DNA from: an archaeon
GTDB taxonomy: Archaea > Nanobdellota > Nanobdellia > Woesearchaeales > GW2011-AR9
Length of the DNA stretch: 5,084 nucleotides
Assembly: GCA_023266155.1 (NCBI GenBank)
Contig: JAHFRS010000095.1
Coordinates: 1 to 5,084 of the forward strand
Reading direction: 5' to 3'
Shown here: piece by piece, positions 1 through 4,860 of the stretch
Layout of the letters: every line of letters starts with the position of its first letter
Numbering within the stretch: the first letter of the stretch is position 1
Notes under the pieces: model-generated
The model's database searches: none
Seen by the model: only the letters and a program-made list of their open reading frames with translations
Told to the model about the DNA's origin: nothing
Translations under genes and position numbers: made by a program

Positions 1-10
1 TATAAAAAAG
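1..10 (+). promoter_or_regulatory. Putative archaeal TATA box for the small membrane protein gene
   Basis: The window opens with TATAAAAAAG. Its centre lies about 26 nt before the ATG at 31, the spacing expected between an archaeal TATA box and the transcription start. The mRNA could therefore be leaderless or nearly so. No upstream sequence is available to look for a BRE element. Confidence 0.45.
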
Positions 11-30
11 AAATGGAAAGAGGTTTACGA

Positions 31-195
31 ATGACCAAAACTTTTGACTGGAGTGAATTTTTAAGGATTGCTGTGGGTATTTTCTTTATTGGCGCGGGAT
101 TAACTATCGTGGGGAGTTCTAAAAGAGAAATACCTTTGCTCCTTGGTGGTTTTGCACTTATCGGCATCGGCATAGCGGCGATTGCCAGCAAATAA
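31..195 (+). CDS. Small two-helix membrane protein, function unknown
   Basis: This is a 54-residue protein that I do not recognise as a named family. What can be seen is a short polar N-terminus (MTKTFDWSEF), a hydrophobic helix at about residues 10-28, a short basic loop (SSKRE, 29-33), and a second glycine-rich hydrophobic helix at about residues 35-52 that ends in SK. This predicts a helical hairpin in the cytoplasmic membrane. An in-frame ATG at 13 would add six residues. I prefer the ATG at 31 because it sits about 26 nt after the TATA box at 1-10 and also has GAGGT at 20-24 six nt upstream. A second small membrane-protein frame, now broken, follows 8 nt after the stop, so the two may once have formed a pair. 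No catalytic residues are visible. Confidence 0.7.
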   Translation: MTKTFDWSEFLRIAVGIFFIGAGLTIVGSSKREIPLLLGGFALIGIGIAAIASK

Positions 196-203
196 AGCCG
201 ACC

Positions 204-461
204 ATGGACAAAAATCAATTAAAGAAAAACCGGTTGGACTTAGAATACCATGGGGAAGCATAAAAAGTCAATGCTTTTCTCATCCTGCTCACGACCGGTG
301 TGGTGGGATTTCTGGGAACATTTATCTGGCTGAATCAAAGTACTCTCTTTTTTTTAGGGTGAAGTATAACTCTGGTTATTTTTGGTGTAGGTTTGGTATT
401 TTACGTTAAAATTTCTCGGAGAATGACTGAAATACTGGATGAAATTGAAAATATCGAATGA
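204..461 (+). pseudogene. Broken small membrane protein gene with two in-frame stops
   Basis: A single reading frame runs from the ATG at 204 to the TGA at 459-461 (85 codons). It is protein-like along its length but is interrupted by TAA at 261-263 (codon 20) and TGA at 360-362 (codon 53). The segments read MDKNQLKKNRLDLEYHGEA, then a hydrophobic helix (VNAFLILLTTGVVGFLGTFI), then a second helix (ITLVIFGVGLVFYV), then a charged tail (KISRRMTEILDEIENIE). The same frame resumes after each stop, so substitutions rather than indels explain the damage. The intact protein would have had two transmembrane helices and a cytoplasmic tail. The family is unrecognised. Sequencing or assembly error is an alternative. 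Stop-codon recoding is unlikely, because TGA and TAA both end other genes in this window. Confidence 0.6.
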
Positions 462-471
462 TAAATAAAAA
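461..471 (-). terminator. T-rich terminator of the tRNA gene
   Basis: Immediately downstream of the tRNA 3' end the minus strand reads TTTTTATTTAT. Oligo-T runs of this kind are the usual intrinsic termination signal for archaeal RNA polymerase. No stem-loop is needed, and none is seen apart from the tRNA itself. Confidence 0.45.
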
Positions 472-507
472 TGGCCCCACCGTGATTTGAACACGGGGCC
501 TCACGAT

Positions 508-523
508 CTCTCTGCCATCAGCA
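508..523 (-). other. Probable tRNA intron at position 37/38
   Basis: About 16 nt (TGCTGATGGCAGAGAG on the minus strand) separates CTGATA (positions 32-37) from the base that would complete a 7-nt anticodon loop before stem TCGTG. 37/38 is the canonical archaeal tRNA intron position. A short TGC/GCA helix within it and a partial CTG/CAG pairing with the exon suggest a relaxed splicing motif. The boundaries could shift by a few bases. Confidence 0.65.
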
Positions 524-539
524 TATCAGTCGTGCGCTC

Positions 540-571
540 CATTACCCACGTGAGTCGGCGTTGCCGACCAG
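540..571 (-). other. Insertion in the tRNA D-loop, possible second intron
   Basis: Between AGCCTGGTA and the 3' D-stem strand GAGC lie about 32 extra nucleotides, including a perfect 6-bp hairpin GTCGGC-AAC-GCCGAC (plus-strand 554-568). Non-canonical D-loop introns are known in archaeal tRNAs, mostly in Thermoproteales. GGTA occurs both before and near the end of the insert, so the precise ends are ambiguous, and I see no convincing 4-bp central helix. If it is not removed, the D-arm would be greatly enlarged. Confidence 0.5.
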
Positions 572-614
572 TACCAGGCTGAGCTATGGGGCCGTGAAGG
601 CAATAATTAGGCAG

Positions 615-625
615 TATTTTTTAAA
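615..625 (-). promoter_or_regulatory. TATA box of the tRNA-Ile gene
   Basis: The minus strand reads TTTAAAAAATA, centred about 27 nt upstream of the first tRNA nucleotide at 593. This is the standard archaeal TATA-to-start distance and means the tRNA has its own promoter rather than depending on read-through from the kinase operon. Confidence 0.65.
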
Positions 626-655
626 GGTTACGTAAGAAAGAAGATGACGTAATCC
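626..655 (-). repeat. Short inverted repeat between the kinase operon end and the tRNA promoter
   Basis: Arms TTACGT (628-633) and ACGTAA (647-652) are perfect complements. They are flanked by GG and CC and separated by a 13-nt pyrimidine-rich loop on the minus strand. The repeat lies 16 nt beyond the last kinase stop codon, so it could be a 3'-end hairpin of that mRNA. A regulatory site upstream of the tRNA TATA box is the alternative. Confidence 0.35.
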
Positions 656-667
656 TTGCTTCTCAGT

Positions 668-2146
668 CTATTTTCGTTCTTCCTCCCTTTTCATCAATTC
701 CCACATCATCTCCTGCCAGAGCCAGCCGCGGTGAATTTCACTGTCGGAATTGAATTTTTGCATGTCCAGCATGATCTTTGGATTCTTGACGCTAAAGAAA
801 TCATGAAAATAACTTTCCATCTTCTGCATATCGGCTAACGACCACGCCCCCTGTTCCACATCCCGGCCCCGGCCAATGGAGAGTTGTTTTGCTTCCAAGG
901 CTGAACGCATCACGCCAATATAAAGATGAGGCTGAGGAGTTTCCTGCGCAGCAACGGCCGCTTTTTGTTTCAGCGTTTCATACTGCTGTGTTGTCAGGGA
1001 AGTATGTACGTCGTGGAAGAGCCGCCAGAAGATCTCTTCATCTTCTTCAATGGAACGATCTTCAATGAAAGCTTTGCCTTTAGCAATGAATTTCTTTCGT
1101 TTACGTGGCCGTTCAGCAATCAAATGAACCTGCAGATCATAACAGGGCCCGCGTAATTCTTCCAGAGGGATTTTACCGGCTTTGAACGCAGCCAAAGCAT
1201 CGAGAAAGCGAAACAATTCCGGATCAACAATTTCATTATTTCTCCCTGACAGCTCCCGGGAGACATTTATGTCCAACTGGTCGGCAATCATCTCTGCTAA
1301 ACCGCTTTTTCCACCAGAAACGATTCCCGCAGTGGAGATGATTGCGTTCATCTGCTGCACGTGATTTCGAACTTGTCGCCGGCCAACTCGAGAAGCCTGT
1401 TGAGCTGGATTATAATCTACTGCTTCCCACTGCCACAATTCTAATCTTGGTGGAGCTTTATATCTGCGCGTTTCCCGGACAAGGTGTTCTAAAACACTTT
1501 TCAAATGGTGTTCTTTATCTTCATAATCTTTGGCAAAGGCCGGATGTGTGGCATCAACAGAGATGACGGGAATACGGCACTCTTTCATGTAGGCCTCGTG
1601 GCTCCTGATAAGCTTCAATAGATAGGAAGGATCATCCACAAATTTCTTTTCACCATCACGACCGGATGCGCTGATACGCTGCAAGATCACCGGAAGCTGT
1701 TCCTCTTTCACTTGCAGATAGACTAAAACATGAACCGGTTTGGTTCTGGCGATTATCGCTCGCGACATATTATCATAAATGGGAAAAAATTCGCCAAGAT
1801 AATCTTTGTTAGCTTCCCCATAGGTTGCTCGTTCCACTGCCAGGGGCTGATTCTGCAGCACAATTCCGGCATCTTTATCCACCAGCTGCTGACACGCTAA
1901 GCGATTCGCCAGGCATTCCATCTGATAGGGAAAAGCGTATTTTTCAGGGGAACGGGAATATAAATCAAACAGCTCTTTATTTCTCTTTTCTTTTCTGGAA
2001 ATAATTTCATCCGGAACCCACAAATTACCTTTTAATAATGCTGTGGTGGTGTCTGGATAAAGTGTCGTCGCCGCTTCCGTGAGCCGATCTTTGCCGGAGT
2101 GAAAGATTCCGGCTACGCCGATGCGAATATTATCTTCAATGTCCAT
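668..2146 (-). CDS. Two-domain tandem deoxynucleoside-kinase-like protein
   Basis: The 492-residue protein contains two P-loop kinase-like halves, each resembling the deoxynucleoside kinase (dNK) family, whose members are usually about 200-240 residues. Half one (about 1-230) has GIFHSGK at 13-19 with Asp20 where Ser/Thr normally binds magnesium, FPYQ at 72-75 resembling the substrate-binding segment, QNQP at 98-101 where DRS is expected, a strand LVYLQV and a SGRDGE lid-like turn at 161-166. Half two (about 266-492) keeps GIVSGGKS (274-281), a Glu at 298, EDRSIEED (362-369), LYIGV (408-412) and the lid GRGRDVE (425-431). I infer that half two phosphorylates a nucleoside or nucleotide, and that half one is degenerate and structural or regulatory. 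It is the last gene of the operon; the start ATG is preceded by SD AGGTGAG. The substrate is unknown. Confidence 0.8.
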   Translation of the reverse strand: MDIEDNIRIGVAGIFHSGKDRLTEAATTLYPDTTTALLKGNLWVPDEIISRKEKRNKELFDLYSRSPEKYAFPYQMECLANRLACQQLVDKDAGIVLQNQPLAVERATYGEANKDYLGEFFPIYDNMSRAIIARTKPVHVLVYLQVKEEQLPVILQRISASGRDGEKKFVDDPSYLLKLIRSHEAYMKECRIPVISVDATHPAFAKDYEDKEHHLKSVLEHLVRETRRYKAPPRLELWQWEAVDYNPAQQASRVGRRQVRNHVQQMNAIISTAGIVSGGKSGLAEMIADQLDINVSRELSGRNNEIVDPELFRFLDALAAFKAGKIPLEELRGPCYDLQVHLIAERPRKRKKFIAKGKAFIEDRSIEEDEEIFWRLFHDVHTSLTTQQYETLKQKAAVAAQETPQPHLYIGVMRSALEAKQLSIGRGRDVEQGAWSLADMQKMESYFHDFFSVKNPKIMLDMQKFNSDSEIHRGWLWQEMMWELMKREEERK

Positions 2147-2149
2147 AAT

Positions 2150-2156
2150 CTCACCT
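2150..2156 (-). promoter_or_regulatory. Shine-Dalgarno site of the tandem kinase, overlapping the upstream stop codon
   Basis: The minus strand reads AGGTGAG, then ATT, then ATG at 2146. The TGA stop of the preceding kinase gene is part of the SD itself, an arrangement expected to couple translation of the two genes. It also fixes the start codon. Confidence 0.7.
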
Positions 2157-2861
2157 ATTTCTGTCTACATCTTTACGCAGTTCACCAATCAATTGTTCTA
2201 AAGTCCGCTGATGGTACTTGTTGTCCGTATTAAAGTCAACAGCAGCATCAATTGTTATGACGCGGGGAGCTCGCACACCATAGGAGGCATAAACCGTGTG
2301 GATGTTTTGAAAAAATTCCTCGTACCTTTCATGGATGCGTTGTAAATAATTCAAAGGTATGAGTTCGCCTTCTGTTTTTCGCTCTTGCTGCCGTTGATGT
2401 AAGCTGGTAAAATTCTCTGTTCGGAAATAAACCACCAGCTGCTCTAGCCACTGCGGCTGCTCAGTGCGATCTAAATTATCCAGCGCTTTCTTGATGGTGC
2501 GTTGATAAAGCTCATAGTCATCATGGCTCAGATACCCTTCCAAAAAAGAATTCTTACAAAAAGTTTCTGCTCCATCAATCATACCCCTATCAAAGATGCA
2601 AAGGTCAAGGCTTCTTTTGGCTTTGATATAACGATTAATTCGCCCATTAAGGCAGGTCATCTCGAATTGAGAAGTAGACGCTTTTCGCTCATGGTAGAAA
2701 TTTTCTAACCCTACCGGATCAATGAACTCAGAGACAACGCTGAATCTCTCATCTCCCTGCAAAAATTCAGCAAATTGGTCTGTCTGTTCCCGCAAATATT
2801 CTACAAACTTAGTCTTCCCTGTACAAATGTTTCCTGCAATCAAGATAACATATTTGGCCAT
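2151..2861 (-). CDS. Deoxynucleoside kinase family protein
   Basis: This 236-residue P-loop kinase has the full dNK layout. It has the P-loop GNICTGKT at 10-17, a likely catalytic glutamate in SEFIDPV (Glu45), a substrate-side segment QFEMTCLNGRINR (65-77), the DRG signature at 91-93 followed by Asp96 (the family usually has DRS), a strand VVYFR at 143-147 and a lid with Arg157 and Arg161, then IPLNYL (168-173) leading into helix RIHERYEEFF. Family members transfer phosphate from ATP to the 5'-OH of deoxynucleosides in the cytoplasm for salvage. Which base is used cannot be told. It starts 3 nt after the upstream stop without an obvious SD, suggesting translation by reinitiation, and overlaps the SD of the downstream tandem homologue. 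Length matches the family. Confidence 0.82.
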   Translation of the reverse strand: MAKYVILIAGNICTGKTKFVEYLREQTDQFAEFLQGDERFSVVSEFIDPVGLENFYHERKASTSQFEMTCLNGRINRYIKAKRSLDLCIFDRGMIDGAETFCKNSFLEGYLSHDDYELYQRTIKKALDNLDRTEQPQWLEQLVVYFRTENFTSLHQRQQERKTEGELIPLNYLQRIHERYEEFFQNIHTVYASYGVRAPRVITIDAAVDFNTDNKYHQRTLEQLIGELRKDVDRNR

Positions 2862-2864
2862 AGG

Positions 2865-3473
2865 TTATGAAATAAAATATTTTGTGTCAACGTTCAGGTC
2901 CGTTAAGGTTTGATTGACGATGATCTTAACCCACTCATTGCGCAAATGATCATCTTTTTGGGGTAAAGGCAGTTGCACCGTCGCAATGTCGTGTTGAATA
3001 AAAAATGCCCTGATTTCCGTATCCATCGCCTGCTGAAAAGCATCATCAACGGAACGAGTGCCATCGTCAACAATCTGTTCGTCCACGATCGGCAGCAGAT
3101 AGAGCTGGTTATAAGGAAACTGTTGAAGATGTCCTAAAGTCAGGTTCAGCGCTAAGGGATCATCACCACAACGATGTTTCAAATAACAATAATTATCGGG
3201 GCCCCGATCGCAAATGATGACCTGGTACGCCTCACGGCTTTGGCGCGGCTGAGAATGCAATAATTCTTCCGCAAATTGGCGGTAGAGAATCCATAATTGA
3301 GTTTCTTTCGTCGTCTGTTCATTAATGGGCAGGCCACGTTCCCTGGCTTGCGTAGACATCTCCCGAATGGCCCGGGCTTCGATATTGCGGCGTTTTAATT
3401 CTCCTTCAATCAGTCCAGCTAACGCGGTTTTCCCGGTACCGTGTGTAGAAACTAAAGCTATTTTGTAAACCAT
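2865..3473 (-). CDS. AAA_28/NadR-like P-loop NTPase, probable nucleotide or nucleoside kinase
   Basis: The 202-residue protein has the P-loop STHGTGKT at 9-16, with Ser replacing the first glycine. This is followed by Glu38 in REMSTQAR, the Walker-B-like ICDRGPDNY at 87-95, and DDGTRS at 136-141, a conserved turn seen in this group. The pattern resembles PF13521 (AAA_28), which includes the ribosylnicotinamide kinase domain of NadR, rather than classical thymidylate kinases. It is the first gene of a three-gene operon with two dNK-like proteins, which supports a role in phosphorylating a small nucleoside-type substrate. I choose the ATG at 3473 because GGTGA lies 4 nt upstream; an in-frame GTG at 3476 would add one residue. 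The substrate is not inferable, and a general ATPase role remains possible. Confidence 0.78.
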   Translation of the reverse strand: MVYKIALVSTHGTGKTALAGLIEGELKRRNIEARAIREMSTQARERGLPINEQTTKETQLWILYRQFAEELLHSQPRQSREAYQVIICDRGPDNYCYLKHRCGDDPLALNLTLGHLQQFPYNQLYLLPIVDEQIVDDGTRSVDDAFQQAMDTEIRAFFIQHDIATVQLPLPQKDDHLRNEWVKIIVNQTLTDLNVDTKYFIS

Positions 3474-3477
3474 CACA

Positions 3478-3482
3478 TCACC
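3478..3482 (-). promoter_or_regulatory. Shine-Dalgarno site of the operon's first gene
   Basis: GGTGA on the minus strand lies 4 nt before the ATG at 3473. It favours that ATG over the in-frame GTG at 3476, which would begin only one nt after the SD. Confidence 0.6.
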
Positions 3483-3509
3483 ACTTTTTGAAACGAAAAG
3501 AAAAGGTAA

Positions 3510-3520
3510 GTATTAAAAAG
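3510..3520 (-). promoter_or_regulatory. Candidate TATA box of the kinase operon (proximal)
   Basis: The minus strand reads CTTTTTAATAC. Transcription would start near 3488, giving a leader of about 15 nt that includes the GGTGA site. A second candidate lies further upstream at 3534-3543. Confidence 0.45.
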
Positions 3521-3567
3521 ATTGCTGTGGCAGGGTTTATAGGTTAGAAAAGATAGATAGCTGTGGC
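3520..3567. repeat. Pair of 12-bp direct repeats flanking the distal TATA box
   Basis: GATTGCTGTGGC at 3520-3531 and GATAGCTGTGGC at 3556-3567 differ at one base. Their starts are 36 bp apart, with the TATA-like CCTATAAACC between them. They lie in the short gap between the Bro-N gene's stop and the kinase operon, so an operator is conceivable. Confidence 0.4.
3534..3543 (-). promoter_or_regulatory. Candidate TATA box of the kinase operon (distal)
   Basis: CCTATAAACC on the minus strand would place the transcript start near 3511 and give a leader of about 38 nt. It sits between two near-identical 12-nt direct repeats. The sequence alone does not decide between this and the proximal box. Confidence 0.35.
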
Positions 3568-3569
3568 CG

Positions 3570-4424
3570 TTATTTTTTCTTCTTCTGATGTTCGATACCC
3601 TCTTTCTGCTGCAAGTCAAGATAATTCTTCCCGGAGACTACGTTGATTCCCAAACTCTTCTCTGCATCTACTCTGGCTCTTCCGGCAATACTGCCACCTT
3701 CCTGAGCAGCCTGCTTGTTTTCTGCAAAACCTTGGGCATCCTTGACACGTGTTGCTTCAGTAGATAATTTCTCACCCAGCATGGAGAAAATTAGTTCTAA
3801 ATCCGTCATATGGTCGCGAAGGTTTTGGTTGCCAAACTTGGGATCAAGGCTTTTGATGATTTTGTGCTCTTTTATCGGCACTCCAAAAGTTGCGGTAGAT
3901 ATCTCGTTGGTAAGAATGGCAAAATCTTTCTTTTCCTGAATACCCCGCGTTTTCCATTCGTCCGTAAGTTCTTGCCGGATAGCAATTCCCCGTAGTCTCT
4001 TGTCAATCCAGTCTTGCGGATAGCCTTTGAGTTCATAATATTTCTTGGCTCTGTCCTGAGCCAGTTCCGGGTTTTCTATTTCCTGGATGCGCTCATACCC
4101 GACTTGAGCCAGCCAGCGCTTAAATGGTTCAGCTTTAGGAGAAGGGATGGATTGGATTATCCTGAGCATGATTTCAGTATTGGCACAGTCGGTCTCTCTT
4201 AACTTACCATCTTCTGCAAGTAATTTCAACTGTACGATTTTGTCGTACGGTTCAAATCCCTCTTCTTTAAGCTTTATTTTAAGGTCGGACCAGTATCTTC
4301 TGGAAACAGAACTGTCCGTTAAAATGCCAACTACATCAACAACCGAAAAGTACCATTGATCCTGGTGCCAAGTCCTTCTGACTTCCTTGCCTTCAAATAC
4401 CACTAACGACTTGCTTTGTTCCAT
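3570..4424 (-). CDS. Bro-N domain protein, DinD-like
   Basis: The 284-residue protein begins with a Bro-N-type domain (about 7-105): VVFEGKEVRRTWHQDQWYFS, then VVDVVGIL, RRYWSDLK, and IPSPKAEPFKRWLAQVG at about 93-109, the helix that closes this fold in phage antirepressors. A charged helical region with a conserved-looking RLRGIAIRQELTDEW segment follows. The C-terminal part, with GGSIAGRARVDAEK and VVSGKNYL, resembles DinD-type proteins, the group that includes the DNA-damage-inducible RecA-filament antagonist of E. coli. The C-terminus is a KKKK tail. A DNA-related or regulatory role is inferred; activity in archaea is unknown. I place the start at ATG 4424. The in-frame GTG at 4439 lies inside the SD-like AGAGGTGAT and is unlikely to be used. 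The gene has its own promoter at 4468-4477 and precedes the kinase operon by 96 bp. Confidence 0.8.
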   Translation of the reverse strand: MEQSKSLVVFEGKEVRRTWHQDQWYFSVVDVVGILTDSSVSRRYWSDLKIKLKEEGFEPYDKIVQLKLLAEDGKLRETDCANTEIMLRIIQSIPSPKAEPFKRWLAQVGYERIQEIENPELAQDRAKKYYELKGYPQDWIDKRLRGIAIRQELTDEWKTRGIQEKKDFAILTNEISTATFGVPIKEHKIIKSLDPKFGNQNLRDHMTDLELIFSMLGEKLSTEATRVKDAQGFAENKQAAQEGGSIAGRARVDAEKSLGINVVSGKNYLDLQQKEGIEHQKKKK

Positions 4425-4434
4425 TTTTGTATGA

Positions 4435-4443
4435 ATCACCTCT
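4435..4443 (-). promoter_or_regulatory. Shine-Dalgarno site of the Bro-N gene
   Basis: AGAGGTGAT on the minus strand precedes the ATG at 4424 by 10 nt, a slightly long spacing. It contains the GTG that would otherwise be read as an upstream start, so it argues for the shorter protein. Confidence 0.5.
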
Positions 4444-4467
4444 GTTGCTTTTCAGGGGAATCGTTCC

Positions 4468-4477
4468 TTTATATATC
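4468..4477 (-). promoter_or_regulatory. TATA box of the Bro-N gene
   Basis: GATATATAAA on the minus strand is a near-ideal archaeal TATA element. The predicted transcript start is around 4446, just upstream of the SD at 4435-4443, giving a leader of roughly 22 nt. This independent promoter separates the gene from anything further upstream. Confidence 0.65.
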
Positions 4478-4605
4478 CTACCCGGACTTGTCCAGTGCGG
4501 GAATGGCTTCAGAAAAAGAGGTCATTACGGCTTTATTCCTCATTATTATGCTGAATTGAGCCACTCCCTAATGTTGTCTAATGGCTGTCCAGTGGATGAG
4601 GCTGA

Positions 4606-4793
4606 TATCGATAATTTCGTTGATTAAGTGACATCCATAGAACGAAATTATCGGAATAGACAATTGCGGTTATAGCAAAGAACACAAATAATTAAGCAAT
4701 AGATATGTTCTTTGCTTATTACGAACGAGCAAGTATTGCTCAATTATTTATGCGAGTGAGTATAATATCACTTAAACAACGGAATTGTCTATA
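4606..4793. repeat. Nested inverted-repeat element, MITE-like
   Basis: The outer arms 4606-4634 and 4765-4793 are inverted complements at 24 of 29 positions. Inside lie 4686-4700 against 4735-4749 (14 of 15), 4675-4684 against 4706-4715 (10 of 10), a hairpin GAGCAA-GTA-TTGCTC at 4727-4741, and CGATAATTTCGTT at 4609-4621 against 4641-4653 (13 of 13). ATAGACAATT at 4656-4665 is a further copy of the arm motif. Both ends begin or end with TA, which could be a TA target duplication. The element is 188 bp, carries no gene, and is the size of a miniature inverted-repeat transposable element. A structured RNA or regulatory array is the alternative. Confidence 0.55.
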
Positions 4794-4804
4794 ATGTTAG
4801 ATGG

Positions 4805-4846
4805 GACAGGTTTGATTTTCCCCCATACTTTTTTAAATCACCTGTC
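4805..4846. promoter_or_regulatory. Inverted repeat spanning the radical SAM promoter
   Basis: GACAGGT (4805-4811) plus GATTT (4814-4818) mirrors AAATC (4835-4839) plus ACCTGTC (4840-4846). The arms are perfect apart from two extra T in the left arm. The right arm overlaps the candidate TATA box, as expected for an operator that blocks TBP binding. An RNA hairpin is less likely, because the predicted transcript starts after it. Confidence 0.45.
4829..4839 (+). promoter_or_regulatory. Candidate TATA box of the radical SAM gene
   Basis: CTTTTTTAAAT and the following base lie with their centre about 27 nt before the ATG at 4861. This places the transcription start at or next to the start codon and predicts a leaderless mRNA. 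No SD is visible upstream of the ATG. Confidence 0.5.
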
Positions 4847-4860
4847 TTCTCCAGTATATA

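Larger units (their letters stand above)
472..593 (-). tRNA. tRNA-Ile(GAU) with interrupted anticodon loop and D-loop
   Basis: Reading the minus strand from 593, the parts are: a perfect 7-bp acceptor stem (GGCCCCA / TGGGGCC), TA at positions 8-9, a D-stem GCTC/GAGC with AGCCTGGTA carrying G18G19, an anticodon stem CACGA/TCGTG, a 5-nt variable loop AGGCC, a T-arm CCGTG-TTCAAAT-CACGG, and discriminator A at 472. CCA is not encoded. The anticodon loop begins CTGATA, giving GAT at 525-527 and hence isoleucine. The gene is 122 nt against about 74 expected. The surplus lies after A37 (508-523, the canonical archaeal 37/38 intron site) and in the D-loop (540-571). Exact splice sites are uncertain because I could not draw a strict bulge-helix-bulge for either. 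Flanking signals are a TATA box at 615-625 and a T-tract at 461-471. Confidence 0.85.
4444..4860. other. Non-coding divergent intergenic region
   Basis: About 417 bp separates the divergent Bro-N and radical SAM genes. It holds the Bro-N TATA box, an unassigned stretch (about 4480-4605), a dense set of inverted repeats (4606-4793), and an inverted repeat over the likely radical SAM TATA box (4805-4846). A + frame from 4427 to 4627 is open for 66 codons, but it runs antisense through the Bro-N leader and promoter and resembles nothing I know. Its last residues, VDEADIDNFVD, look protein-like, so a gene remnant cannot be excluded. Confidence 0.6.

Noticed and set aside
182..409. 75-codon open frame on the + strand
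   Set aside because: Its translation is rich in Cys, His and Ser with no membrane or fold pattern. The +1-shifted frame at 204-461 gives clear transmembrane helices, so this is a shadow.
204..461. Recoding of UGA (or UAA) as a sense codon
   Set aside because: Both codons would need recoding, yet TGA ends the gene at 2151 and TAA ends the genes at 2865 and 3570 exactly where the protein families should stop.
656..1566. Several 60-76-codon + strand frames opposite the tandem kinase
   Set aside because: They are antisense shadows of a gene with recognisable domains along its length.
3195..3208. 14-bp perfect palindrome ATCGGGGCCCCGAT
   Set aside because: It lies within the codons for the conserved CDRGPDN motif of the kinase, so the protein sequence explains most of it.
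4489..4594. Direct repeat TGTCCAGTG at 4489-4497 and 4586-4594
   Set aside because: Nine bases in two copies is near chance, and flanking similarity fades quickly.
4427..4627. 66-codon open frame on the + strand
   Set aside because: It runs antisense through the Bro-N leader and promoter, has no SD or TATA box in the right place, and resembles no family I know. A remnant at its 3' end cannot be excluded.
472..4793. An integrated element using the tRNA-Ile gene as attachment site, carrying the kinases and Bro-N gene
   Set aside because: Integrases normally use the 3' half of the tRNA, whose 3' end here faces away from the kinases. I found no second copy of the tRNA 3' segment and no integrase gene.
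4606..4793. CRISPR array
   Set aside because: The repeats are inverted and nested, not direct with regular unique spacers.
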